NCBI RefSeq assembly: GCF_001647275.1
Contig: NZ_LRMM01000031.1
Coordinates: 1 to 51,594, forward strand
Reading direction: 5' to 3'
Source: Rufibacter ruber
Lineage (GTDB): Bacteria; Bacteroidota; Bacteroidia; Cytophagales; Hymenobacteraceae
Length of the DNA: 51,594 nucleotides
Shown here one piece after another: positions 32,003-41,228 of the stretch (the stretch's first letter is position 1; the number at the start of each line of letters is the position of its first letter). The translations under genes were made by a program, and so were the position numbers. Under the pieces are notes generated by a model that had not been told where the DNA came from, did no database searches, and saw only the letters and a program-made list of their open reading frames with translations.

Positions 32003-33484
32003 ATGAAAAAGTTTAAAAAAGTCAGCGGGAGTATGGCCGGCTGGCTTCTAATGGTGCTGCTCACCGCATTGCCCGCCTGGGCGCAAGAGCAGGCGTTCAC
32101 GTTAAGGCAAGCCATTGACTATGCCTTACAGAACCGGGTGAGCCTAAAAGTGCTTCGCAACCAGGAGCAGATAGATAAAGCCAAAGTAGGAGAAATCAGG
32201 GCAGCTGGTTTGCCTCAGGTTAACGCGAATGTTGATGTGACCAACAACTTTGTTCAACAGAAATCAATTGTTGACTTCAGTAGCTTTGCCGGTAACGGGC
32301 CACTGCAAAATTTCACCATTACCAGAGAGCAGATTAACGGGACCGGTGACATTATACTCCAGCCAGCCTACGCGGCCCCTGAGGTGCCTCCAGGGCCACA
32401 GGCCATCTCCTTTGTGCAACCTTGGACAGGGTCAGGGGTTCTTTCTGCCTCACAGCTCCTCTTTGATGGGTCTTATTTGATTGGTCTGAAGGCAGCCGCT
32501 ACTTACACAGAGTTATCCAGAAAAAATACGCAACAGGGTGAAATTGAGGTGGCTGAGCAGGTAAGCAAGGCTTATTATGGCGTGTTGGTAGCCAGTGAGC
32601 AAATTCAGCTGTTAGACCAGAATCTTACCAGATTAGACACCCTGCTGCGCCAAACCTCCATCATGAACCAGAACGGATTTGTAGAAAAATTAGACGTAGA
32701 CCGGTTGAGGGTAAGCTTGAACAACCTGAAGATTGACCGTGACAAAGCTCAGCGTTTGCTGGAGCTAAGCGAGCAACTCCTCAAGTTTCAAATGGGTTTG
32801 CCACAAAATCAGCCAGTTATGTTAGTTGATAAGTTGAATGAGAGCGCACTGGCCAATGCAGACGCCCAGACAAATGCTAACGGTTTCAACTATGCTAACA
32901 GAGTGGAATATTCTATTCTAGAAACGCAGCGGGCCTTAGCTAATCTGAACCAGCGAAATATCAAAGCCGGCTATTTGCCAAGACTGGTGTTGACCGGCAA
33001 CTATGGGTACAACGGGGCAACAAGAACTTTCTCTGAATTGGCAAAACTCAGAGCCAGTTCCAGTGATGGTTTTAATCAAAGGTGGTTCAACTTTGGAGCA
33101 GTGGGGGTGGGTTTGCAGATTCCTATTTTTGACGGCCTCCGCAAGAGCTATCAAGTGCAGCAGTCCAGAATTGAGCTGGAGAATGTACGGTTGGGCTTTG
33201 AGCAGCTGCAGCAGTCTATTGACCTGCAGCTCAGACAGTCTGACGCCACAGTGGCCAACACCTTAAGTGTCCTCCGCGCCCAGCGGCAGAACCTGGAACT
33301 GGCCGAAGAGATTGCCCGCGTGAGCCGCATAAAATATCAGGAGGGGGTAGGTTCTAACCTGGAGGTGATTACCGCTGAGACAGATCTCAGGGCCGCCCAG
33401 ACCAATTATTACAGCGCCTTGTATGATGCGCTCATTGCCCAGGTAGAGGCAGACAGAGCCACCGGGGCCTTATTAGTTAAATAG
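32003..33484 (+). CDS. TolC-family outer-membrane efflux protein
   Basis: Outer-membrane exit duct for a tripartite RND pump. The 493-aa precursor has a signal peptide ending ...LPAWAQ and two outer-membrane-efflux repeats, each with long helices (for example QGEIEVAEQVSKAYYGVLVA; LELAEEIARVSRIKYQEGV; LEVITAETDLRAAQTNYYSA). A Gly/Pro-rich insert near 95-150 is longer than in E. coli TolC. It lies 5 nt after tetR and 34 nt before the adaptor gene, clearly one operon. Confidence 0.94.
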   Translation: MKKFKKVSGSMAGWLLMVLLTALPAWAQEQAFTLRQAIDYALQNRVSLKVLRNQEQIDKAKVGEIRAAGLPQVNANVDVTNNFVQQKSIVDFSSFAGNGPLQNFTITREQINGTGDIILQPAYAAPEVPPGPQAISFVQPWTGSGVLSASQLLFDGSYLIGLKAAATYTELSRKNTQQGEIEVAEQVSKAYYGVLVASEQIQLLDQNLTRLDTLLRQTSIMNQNGFVEKLDVDRLRVSLNNLKIDRDKAQRLLELSEQLLKFQMGLPQNQPVMLVDKLNESALANADAQTNANGFNYANRVEYSILETQRALANLNQRNIKAGYLPRLVLTGNYGYNGATRTFSELAKLRASSSDGFNQRWFNFGAVGVGLQIPIFDGLRKSYQVQQSRIELENVRLGFEQLQQSIDLQLRQSDATVANTLSVLRAQRQNLELAEEIARVSRIKYQEGVGSNLEVITAETDLRAAQTNYYSALYDALIAQVEADRATGALLVK

Positions 33485-33518
33485 TATTTAAAGAAAAGAA
33501 CATACGTTCAGACATTCT

Positions 33519-34646
33519 ATGAAAAAGCAAATACTCGCTTCTTTTTTAGCCATGGCTGTGGTTACAGCCTGTACCAACCAACCCCAAGACAAAGAAACCC
33601 AGTTAGCCAGCCTTAAAAAGCAGCAAGCTGAATTGACCAGCCAAATCACCAAGCTGGAAGGTGAACTGCAGAAAGAGGGCAAAGGCGCCAAAGTGGTGGC
33701 CGTTCCGGTTTCTGCGGTAACGGTGCAGCCAGAAACCTTCCGGCACTACCTGGAGGTGCAGGGCAGGGTAGATTTTGACCAGAACGTGATGGTGAGCGCA
33801 AAAGTACCGGGCGTGCTGACCAGTGTGCGGGTTAAACGTGGTGATCGCGTGAGCAAAGGCCAAGTGTTGGCTACCATTGACGCCGCCTTGGTAGACCAGC
33901 AGATTGCCGCCCTCCGGCCTAATTTAGACCTGGCCCGCACCGTGTTTCAGAAGCAGAAAAACCTCTGGGACCAGAAGATTGGTACCGAGATCCAGTATCT
34001 GCAAGCCAAAAACAATGTGGAGAGCCTGGAGCGCCAGATTGCTACTCTAAGGGAGACCAAAGCCCAGTATACCATCACCGCTCCCATTTCTGGGGAGGTA
34101 GATGAGGTGATCCCGAATTCCGGTGAGTCAGTGGCGCCTGGGGTGGGGATTATCAGGGTAGTGAACACCAGCGGTGGCAAGATCCTGGCCGAAGTCTCAG
34201 AAGCCTACGCCAGCAAAATCAAGAAAGGCGATGATGCGTTGGTGCTGATCCCAGACCTGAACCAGGAAATCATGACTACCGTGCGGGTAGTGGGCAGCAA
34301 CATTAACCCTACCAACCGCTCCTTTACCGTGGAACTGGGCGTGAAGCCTTCTGAGCAGGGCAAAGTGCAGCTGCGCCCTAACATGGTGGCCGTGGTACGC
34401 ATTCAGGACTACATAAAAGAGAATGCCTTGACCATTCCGTTAGAGGTGGTGCAGAAAGACGAGCAGGGCAACTTTGTGTATGTGGTGGAGCAGAAAGGCG
34501 GTCAGAAAATAGCTGCCAAACGCACTATCACCACCGGTACCTCTTATAACGGGAAAATTGAAGTGGTGGCAGGCTTAAAGGCCAACAACCAGGTGATCAG
34601 TGCCGGTGCCCAAAACCTGAATGAAGGCCAGGCGGTGCGTCTCTAA
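33519..34646 (+). CDS. RND efflux periplasmic adaptor (HlyD/AcrA family) lipoprotein
   Basis: Couples the inner-membrane pump to the outer-membrane duct. The 375-aa protein has a lipoprotein signal (SFLAMAVVTAC), an N-terminal coiled coil (QLASLKKQQAELTSQITKLE), a barrel-sandwich hybrid (VMVSAKVPGVLTSVRVKRGD and ITAPISGEVDEVIPNSGESV), a helical hairpin between them, then beta-barrel and membrane-proximal domains. It precedes the permease by 73 bp that contain a strong stem-loop. Confidence 0.94.
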   Translation: MKKQILASFLAMAVVTACTNQPQDKETQLASLKKQQAELTSQITKLEGELQKEGKGAKVVAVPVSAVTVQPETFRHYLEVQGRVDFDQNVMVSAKVPGVLTSVRVKRGDRVSKGQVLATIDAALVDQQIAALRPNLDLARTVFQKQKNLWDQKIGTEIQYLQAKNNVESLERQIATLRETKAQYTITAPISGEVDEVIPNSGESVAPGVGIIRVVNTSGGKILAEVSEAYASKIKKGDDALVLIPDLNQEIMTTVRVVGSNINPTNRSFTVELGVKPSEQGKVQLRPNMVAVVRIQDYIKENALTIPLEVVQKDEQGNFVYVVEQKGGQKIAAKRTITTGTSYNGKIEVVAGLKANNQVISAGAQNLNEGQAVRL

Positions 34647-34659
34647 TAAATCAAAAGGT

Positions 34660-34704
34660 GGGCTTCGCCCGATGAAGGAACAGTGCTAAAATCGGGCGGA
34701 GCCC
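34660..34704 (+). promoter_or_regulatory. Intra-operon stem-loop between adaptor and permease
   Basis: GGGCTTCGCCCGAT (34660-34673) pairs with ATCGGGCGGAGCCC (34691-34704): 14 bp with one G-U, 17-nt loop, no T-run. It may set mRNA stability or dose permease against adaptor. Confidence 0.5.
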
Positions 34705-34719
34705 TAACTTCCAAAGTAT

Positions 34720-37700
34720 ATGGAAAACTCAAATAACGTAAAAGAATTCAAGCCCACCAGCTGGTCTATAGATAACCGCACCAGTATCTATATCATCACC
34801 TTGCTGATCACCATTGCGGGTGTTCTGGCCTATAACCGGTTGCAGAAAGAAAACTTCCCAGACATTGTGATCCCTACCATGATTGTGACCACGGTGTACC
34901 CGGGTACGTCCCCGTCTGACATGGAGAACCTGATCACGCGGCCCATTGAAAAGCAGATCAAGTCATTGAACGGCGTGAAGAAGGTGACGTCTACCTCTAT
35001 GCAGGACTTTGCCATGATCAACGTAGAGTTCAACACAGATGTAGACGTGGAGGTGGGCAAGCAGCGGGTGAAAGATGCCGTTGATAAAGCCAAAACCGAC
35101 CTCCCCACTGACTTGGACCAAGCGCCTAACGTGCAGGAGATCAGTTTCTCTGAGATGCCCATCATGTACGTAAACCTCTCTGGTAATTTCAGCGCAGAGA
35201 AGCTCAAACAGTTTGCTGAGGACCTGCAGGACCGGATTGAGGCGCTGCCAGAGATCACCCGGGTAGACATTGTAGGGGCACTGGAGCAGGAGGTACAGGT
35301 AAACATTGACATGTACAAGATGCAGGTGGCCGGAGTCACCTTTGCTGATATTGAACGCGCCATTGCCACTGAGAACATGACCATCTCAGGCGGTACGGTG
35401 CGCGTGGGTGACATGAAAAGGGCCGTGCGCGTGGTAGGCCAGTACACAGACCCTACCGCCATTGGCGACATTGTGGTGAAATCCCTGAACGGAGGGAACA
35501 TCTACCTGCGGGACATTGCCCAGGTCATTGACACCTTTGAAGAGCGGGAGAGCTTTGCGCGCTTAGAAAATGAGCCGGTGATTACCTTAAACGTGGTGAA
35601 ACGGTCTGGCGAGAACCTGATTGAGGCCTCTGATAAAATTAATGCCATCATTAAAGAAGTACACGGGAAGCAGTTGCCTGAAACCTTGAAAATCACGGTA
35701 ACCGGTGACCAGTCAACCCAGACCCGCCATACCCTGAATGACCTGATCAACACCATCATCATCGGGTTTATTCTGGTAACGTTGATCTTGATGTTCTTCA
35801 TGGGTACCACCAACGCCTTGTTTGTGGGGCTGTCAGTGCCCATCTCTATGTGCATTGCGTTCCTGATCATGCCAATGCTGGGCTTCTCCCTGAACATGAT
35901 TGTGCTGTTCGCGTTCCTGCTGGCGCTGGGGATTGTGGTAGATGATGCCATTGTGGTGATTGAGAACACCCACCGCATTTTCCATGACACCAACTACAGC
36001 GTCACCAAGGCGGCTAAACTAGCGGCAGGTGAAGTGTTCCTGCCTGTGTTGGCGGGTACGTTGACCACCGTGGCCCCGTTCATGCCGCTGGCTTTCTGGC
36101 CGGGTATTATTGGGGAGTTCATGTTCTACTTGCCCATAACGCTGATTCTCACGCTAATGGCGTCTTTGTTGGTGGCGTTCATCATCAACCCAGTGTTTGC
36201 GGTGTCTTTCATGGGTAAGGGCGGTGACCCTGCCAGAGGCCGTAAGAACTTCAGGCTCACCATGATCATCATGGCGGGGGTGGCTGTCTTGAGCTATCTG
36301 GCGGGCTGGTTCGGCCTGGGCAACCTGATTCTGGTGCTCATGGTGTTTGTGGCCCTGAACAAATTTGTATTCACCGGCTGGATCAACGGTTTCCAGAACA
36401 AAGTGCTGCCTGCCTTTATGCGCCGCTATGAGCGTATGCTGCGCTGGATGATGCTGGGCAAGAGGCCGTACGTGGTGCTGGGGTCTATTGTGGCCTTATT
36501 GTTCCTGTCTATCTTCGCCACGGCCTTGCGGTCACCCAAGGTGGTGCTGTTCCCAGAGGGGGATCCCAACTTTATCTATACCTACATTACCATGCCGGTG
36601 GGCACGGATCAAACCGTGACAGACTCTATCACGAAAGTAGTGGAGAAACGTGTCTACAGCGTGATAGGTGAAAATAACCCGAACGTGGAGTCTGTGATTT
36701 CAAATGTGGCGGTGGGTGCGGGAGATCCGCAATCAGGCAGCCAGCAGGCCGAGTCAAACAAAGGCCGCGTCACAGTGGCGTTTGTGGAGTACCAGTACCG
36801 CGAGTCAGGCCTGAGTACCGCCACCTACAAAGACAAGATCCGCGAAGCGGTGAAAGGAATCCCCGGTGCTGAAATTACCGTGGAGCAGGAGCAGAACGGT
36901 CCGCCAACCGGTAAACCCATCCTGGTGGAGATTGCCGGGGAGGATTTTGATGGCCTGGTGCGGCTTTCTAAGCAGGTGCAACGGTACCTTGACTCGGCCC
37001 AGATTGCCGGGGTTGAAGATTTGCGTACTGATCTGGAAGACCAGAACCCGGAGATCACCGTTGAGATTGACCGCGTGCGGGCCAACCGTGAAGGGCTTAG
37101 TACCGCCCAGATAGGTTCTGAGCTGCGTACGGCCATCTTCGGGAAAGAGGCCTCTAAGTTTAAGCAGGACGAGGAGGAGTACCCTATCCAGATACGGCTG
37201 GCCGAGCAGTACCGCAAGAACATTGACCAGCTCATGGGCATGGTACTCACGTTCAGAGACCCGTCTGGGCAGGTGCGGCAGGTTCCGGTTTCGGCGGTGG
37301 CAAATATCAAGTACTCTACCACCTACGGCGGCATCAAGCGCAAGAACCTGAAACGGGTGGTCTCCCTTTCCTCAAACGTGTTGGGCGGCTATAACCCTAA
37401 CGAGGTGGTGGGCAACATCCAGACCGTGTTGGAGCGTTTCCCTACCCCAGAGGGCTATGAGATCAGAATGGGCGGTGAGCAGGAAGATATCAAAGAGACC
37501 ATGGATTTTCTTTCTCTGGCGGCGGTGGCTTCTATTAGCCTGATTTTCTTGATCTTAGTGATTCAGTTCAACTCGGTTTCCAAGACGTTGATAATTTTAT
37601 CAGAAGTTTTATTTTCCATCATAGGGGTATTGATCGGGTTCACTGTCTTTAATATGGACATGTCTATTGTGATGACCGGAATTGGGATCATTGCTTTGGC

Positions 37701-38103
37701 AGGGATTGTGGTGAAGAACGGGATCTTGATTGTGGAGTTCACAGATGTACTCTACGAGAAAGAGGGAATGGAACTAAGGGAAGCCATCATCATAGCCGGG
37801 AAAACACGTTTGAGCCCGGTATTGCTGACCGCTACGGCAACCATCTTAGGTTTGATTCCGCTGGCCATAGGCCTGAACCTGGACTTCTTCACGCTCTTCA
37901 CCGAGTTGGACCCGCACTTTTTCCTGGGCGGTGAAAACGTGACGTTCTGGGGCCCGCTGGCCTGGACCATCATCTTTGGGTTGAGCTTTGCCACCTTCCT
38001 GACCCTGGTAGTGGTGCCCATGATGTACCTGATCAATGAGAAGATCAAAGACAGGGTGTTGCCTGCCCGCAGGCAGAAGAAGGAATATGTATTAGTGAGC
38101 TAG
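34720..38103 (+). CDS. RND multidrug efflux permease (AcrB-like)
   Basis: Proton-driven inner-membrane exporter. The 1127-aa protein has twelve predicted transmembrane segments, with TM1 at about 20-40 and two large periplasmic loops (porter/docking domains) after TM1 and TM7. The proton-relay acidic pair is visible in TM4 (LALGIVVDDAIVVIENTHR), and the first-half segment VPTMIVTTVYPGTSPSDMEN is typical of the HAE families. It is slightly longer than E. coli AcrB (about 1050 aa), with extra sequence between TM6 and the second porter domain (FMGKGGDPARGRKNF region). Last pump gene of the operon; the substrate is not predictable. Confidence 0.95.
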   Translation: MENSNNVKEFKPTSWSIDNRTSIYIITLLITIAGVLAYNRLQKENFPDIVIPTMIVTTVYPGTSPSDMENLITRPIEKQIKSLNGVKKVTSTSMQDFAMINVEFNTDVDVEVGKQRVKDAVDKAKTDLPTDLDQAPNVQEISFSEMPIMYVNLSGNFSAEKLKQFAEDLQDRIEALPEITRVDIVGALEQEVQVNIDMYKMQVAGVTFADIERAIATENMTISGGTVRVGDMKRAVRVVGQYTDPTAIGDIVVKSLNGGNIYLRDIAQVIDTFEERESFARLENEPVITLNVVKRSGENLIEASDKINAIIKEVHGKQLPETLKITVTGDQSTQTRHTLNDLINTIIIGFILVTLILMFFMGTTNALFVGLSVPISMCIAFLIMPMLGFSLNMIVLFAFLLALGIVVDDAIVVIENTHRIFHDTNYSVTKAAKLAAGEVFLPVLAGTLTTVAPFMPLAFWPGIIGEFMFYLPITLILTLMASLLVAFIINPVFAVSFMGKGGDPARGRKNFRLTMIIMAGVAVLSYLAGWFGLGNLILVLMVFVALNKFVFTGWINGFQNKVLPAFMRRYERMLRWMMLGKRPYVVLGSIVALLFLSIFATALRSPKVVLFPEGDPNFIYTYITMPVGTDQTVTDSITKVVEKRVYSVIGENNPNVESVISNVAVGAGDPQSGSQQAESNKGRVTVAFVEYQYRESGLSTATYKDKIREAVKGIPGAEITVEQEQNGPPTGKPILVEIAGEDFDGLVRLSKQVQRYLDSAQIAGVEDLRTDLEDQNPEITVEIDRVRANREGLSTAQIGSELRTAIFGKEASKFKQDEEEYPIQIRLAEQYRKNIDQLMGMVLTFRDPSGQVRQVPVSAVANIKYSTTYGGIKRKNLKRVVSLSSNVLGGYNPNEVVGNIQTVLERFPTPEGYEIRMGGEQEDIKETMDFLSLAAVASISLIFLILVIQFNSVSKTLIILSEVLFSIIGVLIGFTVFNMDMSIVMTGIGIIALAGIVVKNGILIVEFTDVLYEKEGMELREAIIIAGKTRLSPVLLTATATILGLIPLAIGLNLDFFTLFTELDPHFFLGGENVTFWGPLAWTIIFGLSFATFLTLVVVPMMYLINEKIKDRVLPARRQKKEYVLVS

Positions 38104-38137
38104 AACCCGAAAAAACAGATTTATAGTCTTTACCCAT

Positions 38138-38395
38138 ATGATGACCGCACAAGTACCCTCTATCACCCGCGAGGTTGTTAAAATTATCAGTAAAACCAAG
38201 GAGATCAAGCCTTCCCGGCTACGGGTGTCTTCTAACCTGAGCAAAGAGTTTGGGTTTGATACCGTAGACGTGGTAGATATCATTCTGGAGCTGGAGAAAA
38301 GCTTTCAAATTGTGATTCCAGATGAGGTGCCGTTGAACACCGTTGGTGATTTTGTTGATTTTGTGTCTGCGCATACCCTAAAGCAGGCCAGCTAA
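38138..38395 (+). CDS. Acyl-carrier-protein-like protein lacking the serine
   Basis: An 85-aa four-helix ACP fold: VVKIISKTKEIKPSRLRVSS, SNLSKEFGFDTVDVVDIILE, then FQIVIPDEVP and TVGDFVDFV. In true ACPs the 4'-phosphopantetheine serine lies in D-S-L; here the aligned triplet is D41-T42-V43 (codons GAT ACC GTA), so the attachment serine is threonine. It may still be modified, or act as a non-carrier ACP homologue. Two adjacent ATGs (38,138 and 38,141) could start it. It lies 34 bp after the RND permease on the same strand, perhaps co-transcribed. Confidence 0.85.
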   Translation: MMTAQVPSITREVVKIISKTKEIKPSRLRVSSNLSKEFGFDTVDVVDIILELEKSFQIVIPDEVPLNTVGDFVDFVSAHTLKQAS

Positions 38396-38473
38396 TATTT
38401 AAGTTGCTCATTTTTGACCTGGAAAGGCGGGGGAATTTTTCCTTCGCCTTTCTTTTTTGCCTGTTTGGGAAGT

Positions 38474-38512
38474 TGTTTTAGGCTTGTTTTCTGGAAAACA
38501 GGTCAAAAACAG
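38474..38512. repeat. Nested palindrome, REP-like (copy 6)
   Basis: TGTTTTAGGCTTG...CAGGTCAAAAACA, 78 bp after the ACP-like gene; a likely terminator for the efflux operon. Confidence 0.65.
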
Positions 38513-38579
38513 ACGTGCTTCAGGGCATTTGACTGTACTGGGGTACCGCCCAATATAGCTGAGAATCTATTGGAGATGA

Positions 38580-39505
38580 ATGTGGGTGCAGCTATGCGTG
38601 GTCTGCCATTGCTGGAATGCGTGATTTTTGTTCCCTTGGCTTGGCCGTTTGCTGGAATGTGTAGTTCGCTGTTGCCATGGCTGGGGTGGTTGACAACGGA
38701 ATGTGTAGTCTGTAGTTGCTGTTGGCTAGCTGCTGCTGGAATGTGTTGCCTGCTGCTGCTGCAGTTGCGGCAGGAATGCGTAGTCTGCTGTTCCCTTGGC
38801 TCTCCCGTTTGCTCCAGTGCTTCACTTATTAAGTTGTTTCATCTTTTCCGGTAAGCGCTCACCGCCAGGACTGGTTTAGGTTCCTCTCCTGATCAGCTTC
38901 CCTTGTTTTGTCTGCCTCTGCAGGTAACCGCTGCTGATCCGCTAGCCTGAGATGAGCCCGTGCTGCGCACATCAGCCAGGGGCAGAAGTGTTGTTTATTT
39001 ATTGCTGCTTGTTTGCCGCTTTCTCTGGTTCAAGTTTCCAACTTGGACCTATAATGGCGGAAGCTTTCAGCTTCCATGAGGCGGCAGCCTCACATTACCT
39101 CTGCCCTCTATAGCTTCTTCTTCTGCCCTTTATGGCTCGGAAGTTACTTCCGTGCCTTCTAACGCCAGCTGATACTCCCGCTGATACTCCGCTGGCGCGG
39201 GTCCCCAGACTCGTGCCTACTGATGACGGGCGGTCTCTGGCTGCCCCCGCGGTGCGGCTGCGAGACCAGGCATTGCTACTTCGTTCGTACTGAATTGCCT
39301 AAGGAAAAGAGGAAGGACTCAAGACTCAAGACTCAGGACTCAGGACTCACTCTGATACTCCCCCTTTGAAGGGGGCAAGGGGGATGTTTACATGTACAGA
39401 TCCACGCATGGCAGATGAAGGGGCATGCATCTCATACTTGCCCCACGCATGCCAGATAACTACCCTCCCGGGAGGGGCAGGGGTGGGTTCAGGTACGCTT
39501 CTTGA
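38580..39505 (-). repeat. Long composite intergenic repeat, right inverted copy
   Basis: The 1.4-kb gap 38,396-39,824 has no convincing gene. Read on the minus strand it repeats the module order of 27,560-28,230; for example 38,939-38,975 is nearly the complement of 27,855-27,888, and 39,354-39,388 of 27,670-27,705. The part 38,600-38,820 contains several irregular copies of a GGAATG(C/T)GTAGTCTGCTGTT-type unit. Extra modules without a match in the left copy lie at about 39,050-39,270. Confidence 0.7.
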
Positions 39506-39563
39506 AACACGCTCCCGCTGACCAGGGCATGTCTTGGTGCTACCAAAGGCTCGGTGCTTAGGG

Positions 39564-39608
39564 GCGTTTCTGGGCTGTTTTTCTGAAAACAGGCGTAAAA
39601 CAGGAAGC
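39564..39608. repeat. Nested palindrome, REP-like (copy 7)
   Basis: GCGTTTCTGGGCTG...CAGGCGTAAAACAGGAAGC, upstream of the CheB-like gene, with one arm partly decayed. Confidence 0.6.
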
Positions 39609-39824
39609 GTCTCCTGCGTAGTACCTGCTACCATGTGCAGTGCCAAAGATGCTTTTCTGCCATAGGTGGGGCTGGCGGGCAGCGTGGCGAATGAACGCAC
39701 TTTCGCCCTACCTAAAAGAAACCAACCGCCAGGGAATCAAGTAAAAAGAAACGCAAAAGAAAATACCACCGGCAGAAGGAGCACTCACCCTGGTTCCTGC
39801 TCCCGCACCACCAACCCCACCCAC

Positions 39825-40895
39825 ATGGCAACTACCAAGAAGAGCACAAAAAAGAAGCAAGACACCTTGCGCGACATTGTGGTGATAGGCGCCTCGGCGG
39901 GGGGCATTCTGGCGTTGCCGGAAATAACCAAGCACCTGCCGGCCAATTTCCCGGGAAGCATCTTTGTGGTGCAGCACCTGGGCCCGTACTCTGAAAGCGT
40001 TTTGCCCCAGATCATCAATTTAAACAGTGCGTTGCCCGCCCAGTTTGCCAAAGACGGGGAGAAGTTCCTGCCCGGAAACATCTATGTGGCACCGCCAGAC
40101 CACCACCTGATCCTGGAGAAGGGCACCATGGTGGTGTCTAAAGGGCCGAAGGAAAACCGGTTCAGGCCGTCTATTGACGCGCTGTTCCGGTCGGCGGCGT
40201 ATGTGTACGGGAACCGGGTGGTGGGGGTGGTGCTCACCGGGTACCTGGACGATGGCACCTCGGGCCTGTGGTCCGTGCAGCGGCTGGGCGGCGTGACGGT
40301 GGTGCAGGACCCCTCTGATGCGGCCGTGCCCGACATGCCCGCCAACGCCCTGCAGTTTGTGGAGGCCGACCACGTGGTGCCGCTCGCGCAGCTGGCGTCT
40401 TTACTCACCCACCTCACCACCGAAGAGGCCCCCGCCCCGCCCAAGGTCCCGCAGGACGACCTGAACCGGCTGGAAATTGAAATTGCCATTGCCCGCCATG
40501 ACAATGCCTTTGAGATGGGCATCATAGACAAAGGCGAACTCACGGCCTTTACCTGCCCAGACTGCCACGGCGCGCTCACCAAGCTCATCGAGGGCAACCT
40601 CATCCGGTTCCGGTGCCATACCGGCCACGCCTACACCATCAGTTCGCTCTTAGCCGAGGTCACCGAGTCGGTGGAGAGTCTGCTCTACCAGGCCATGCGC
40701 GGGCTGGAGGAAACCAAGATGCTGCTGGAGAACATGGGCACGTACTTCACCCAGACCAAACAACCCGACGTGGCCGCCCTGTTCCAGCAGAAAGCCGAGG
40801 AGACAGGCCAGCAGGCCCGCGTGGTGCATGACTCTATCTTTGTGCACGAGAAGCTGAGCGGCGATTTGCAGTTCCAGAAAAAGAAACTCCGGTAA
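39825..40895 (+). CDS. Stand-alone CheB-like methylesterase domain protein
   Basis: 356 aa from ATG 39,825 ([11 protein letters not shown]); the frame upstream to 39,666 is Arg/Pro-rich non-family sequence and rejected. Residues 15-205 are the CheB catalytic domain: VVIGASAGG (Ser24), [14 protein letters not shown] (His51) and [15 protein letters not shown] (catalytic Asp), with the [12 protein letters not shown] signature. There is no receiver domain. The C-terminal part has a metal-ribbon-like C-P-D-C...C-H-T-G-H segment and a helical coiled coil ([19 protein letters not shown]). No CheR or other chemotaxis gene is nearby, so its substrate is unclear. Confidence 0.88.
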   Translation: MATTKKSTKKKQDTLRDIVVIGASAGGILALPEITKHLPANFPGSIFVVQHLGPYSESVLPQIINLNSALPAQFAKDGEKFLPGNIYVAPPDHHLILEKGTMVVSKGPKENRFRPSIDALFRSAAYVYGNRVVGVVLTGYLDDGTSGLWSVQRLGGVTVVQDPSDAAVPDMPANALQFVEADHVVPLAQLASLLTHLTTEEAPAPPKVPQDDLNRLEIEIAIARHDNAFEMGIIDKGELTAFTCPDCHGALTKLIEGNLIRFRCHTGHAYTISSLLAEVTESVESLLYQAMRGLEETKMLLENMGTYFTQTKQPDVAALFQQKAEETGQQARVVHDSIFVHEKLSGDLQFQKKKLR

Positions 40896-40910
40896 GCGTG
40901 GGGTACGCAG

Positions 40911-40952
40911 GGCGTTTTCGGGCTGTTTTTCAGAAAAAAGGCCGAAAACGCC
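40911..40952. repeat. Nested palindrome, REP-like (copy 8)
   Basis: GGCGTTTTCGGGCTG...GGCCGAAAACGCC, 16 bp after the CheB-like stop; likely its terminator. The rest of the gap to 41,228 shows nothing recognisable. Confidence 0.7.
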
Positions 40953-41228
40953 TTTGAGGTTTGGGCTGGTCCGCTTCCTCCGGGGCCGTCACCAGGCCCT
41001 GAGTTTCCCGCCGGGGAAGACAGGCAAGAGGTTGTCTGTGCAGTTCGCTGCCCCTTCCTTTCAAGGCATGTTTCCCCGCACTTGCTGGTCCGGCTCCGCC
41101 GAGGGGAAGAACTGTTTCTTTTTGGGCGCTGCCCCAGCGATAGAACGGGAAACTCCTCTGTGTTCTTATCTTGCCGCCCAATTTACCGGTACCCAAACCG
41201 CCCGTTTTTACACACTACCCAACCCCTT

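Noticed and set aside
38580-38830. CRISPR array
   Set aside because: Repeated units vary in length and sequence, spacers are not uniform, and no cas genes are present.
39666-39824. Longer start for the CheB-like protein
   Set aside because: The residues before ATG 39,825 have no similarity to CheB and come from repeat-rich DNA.
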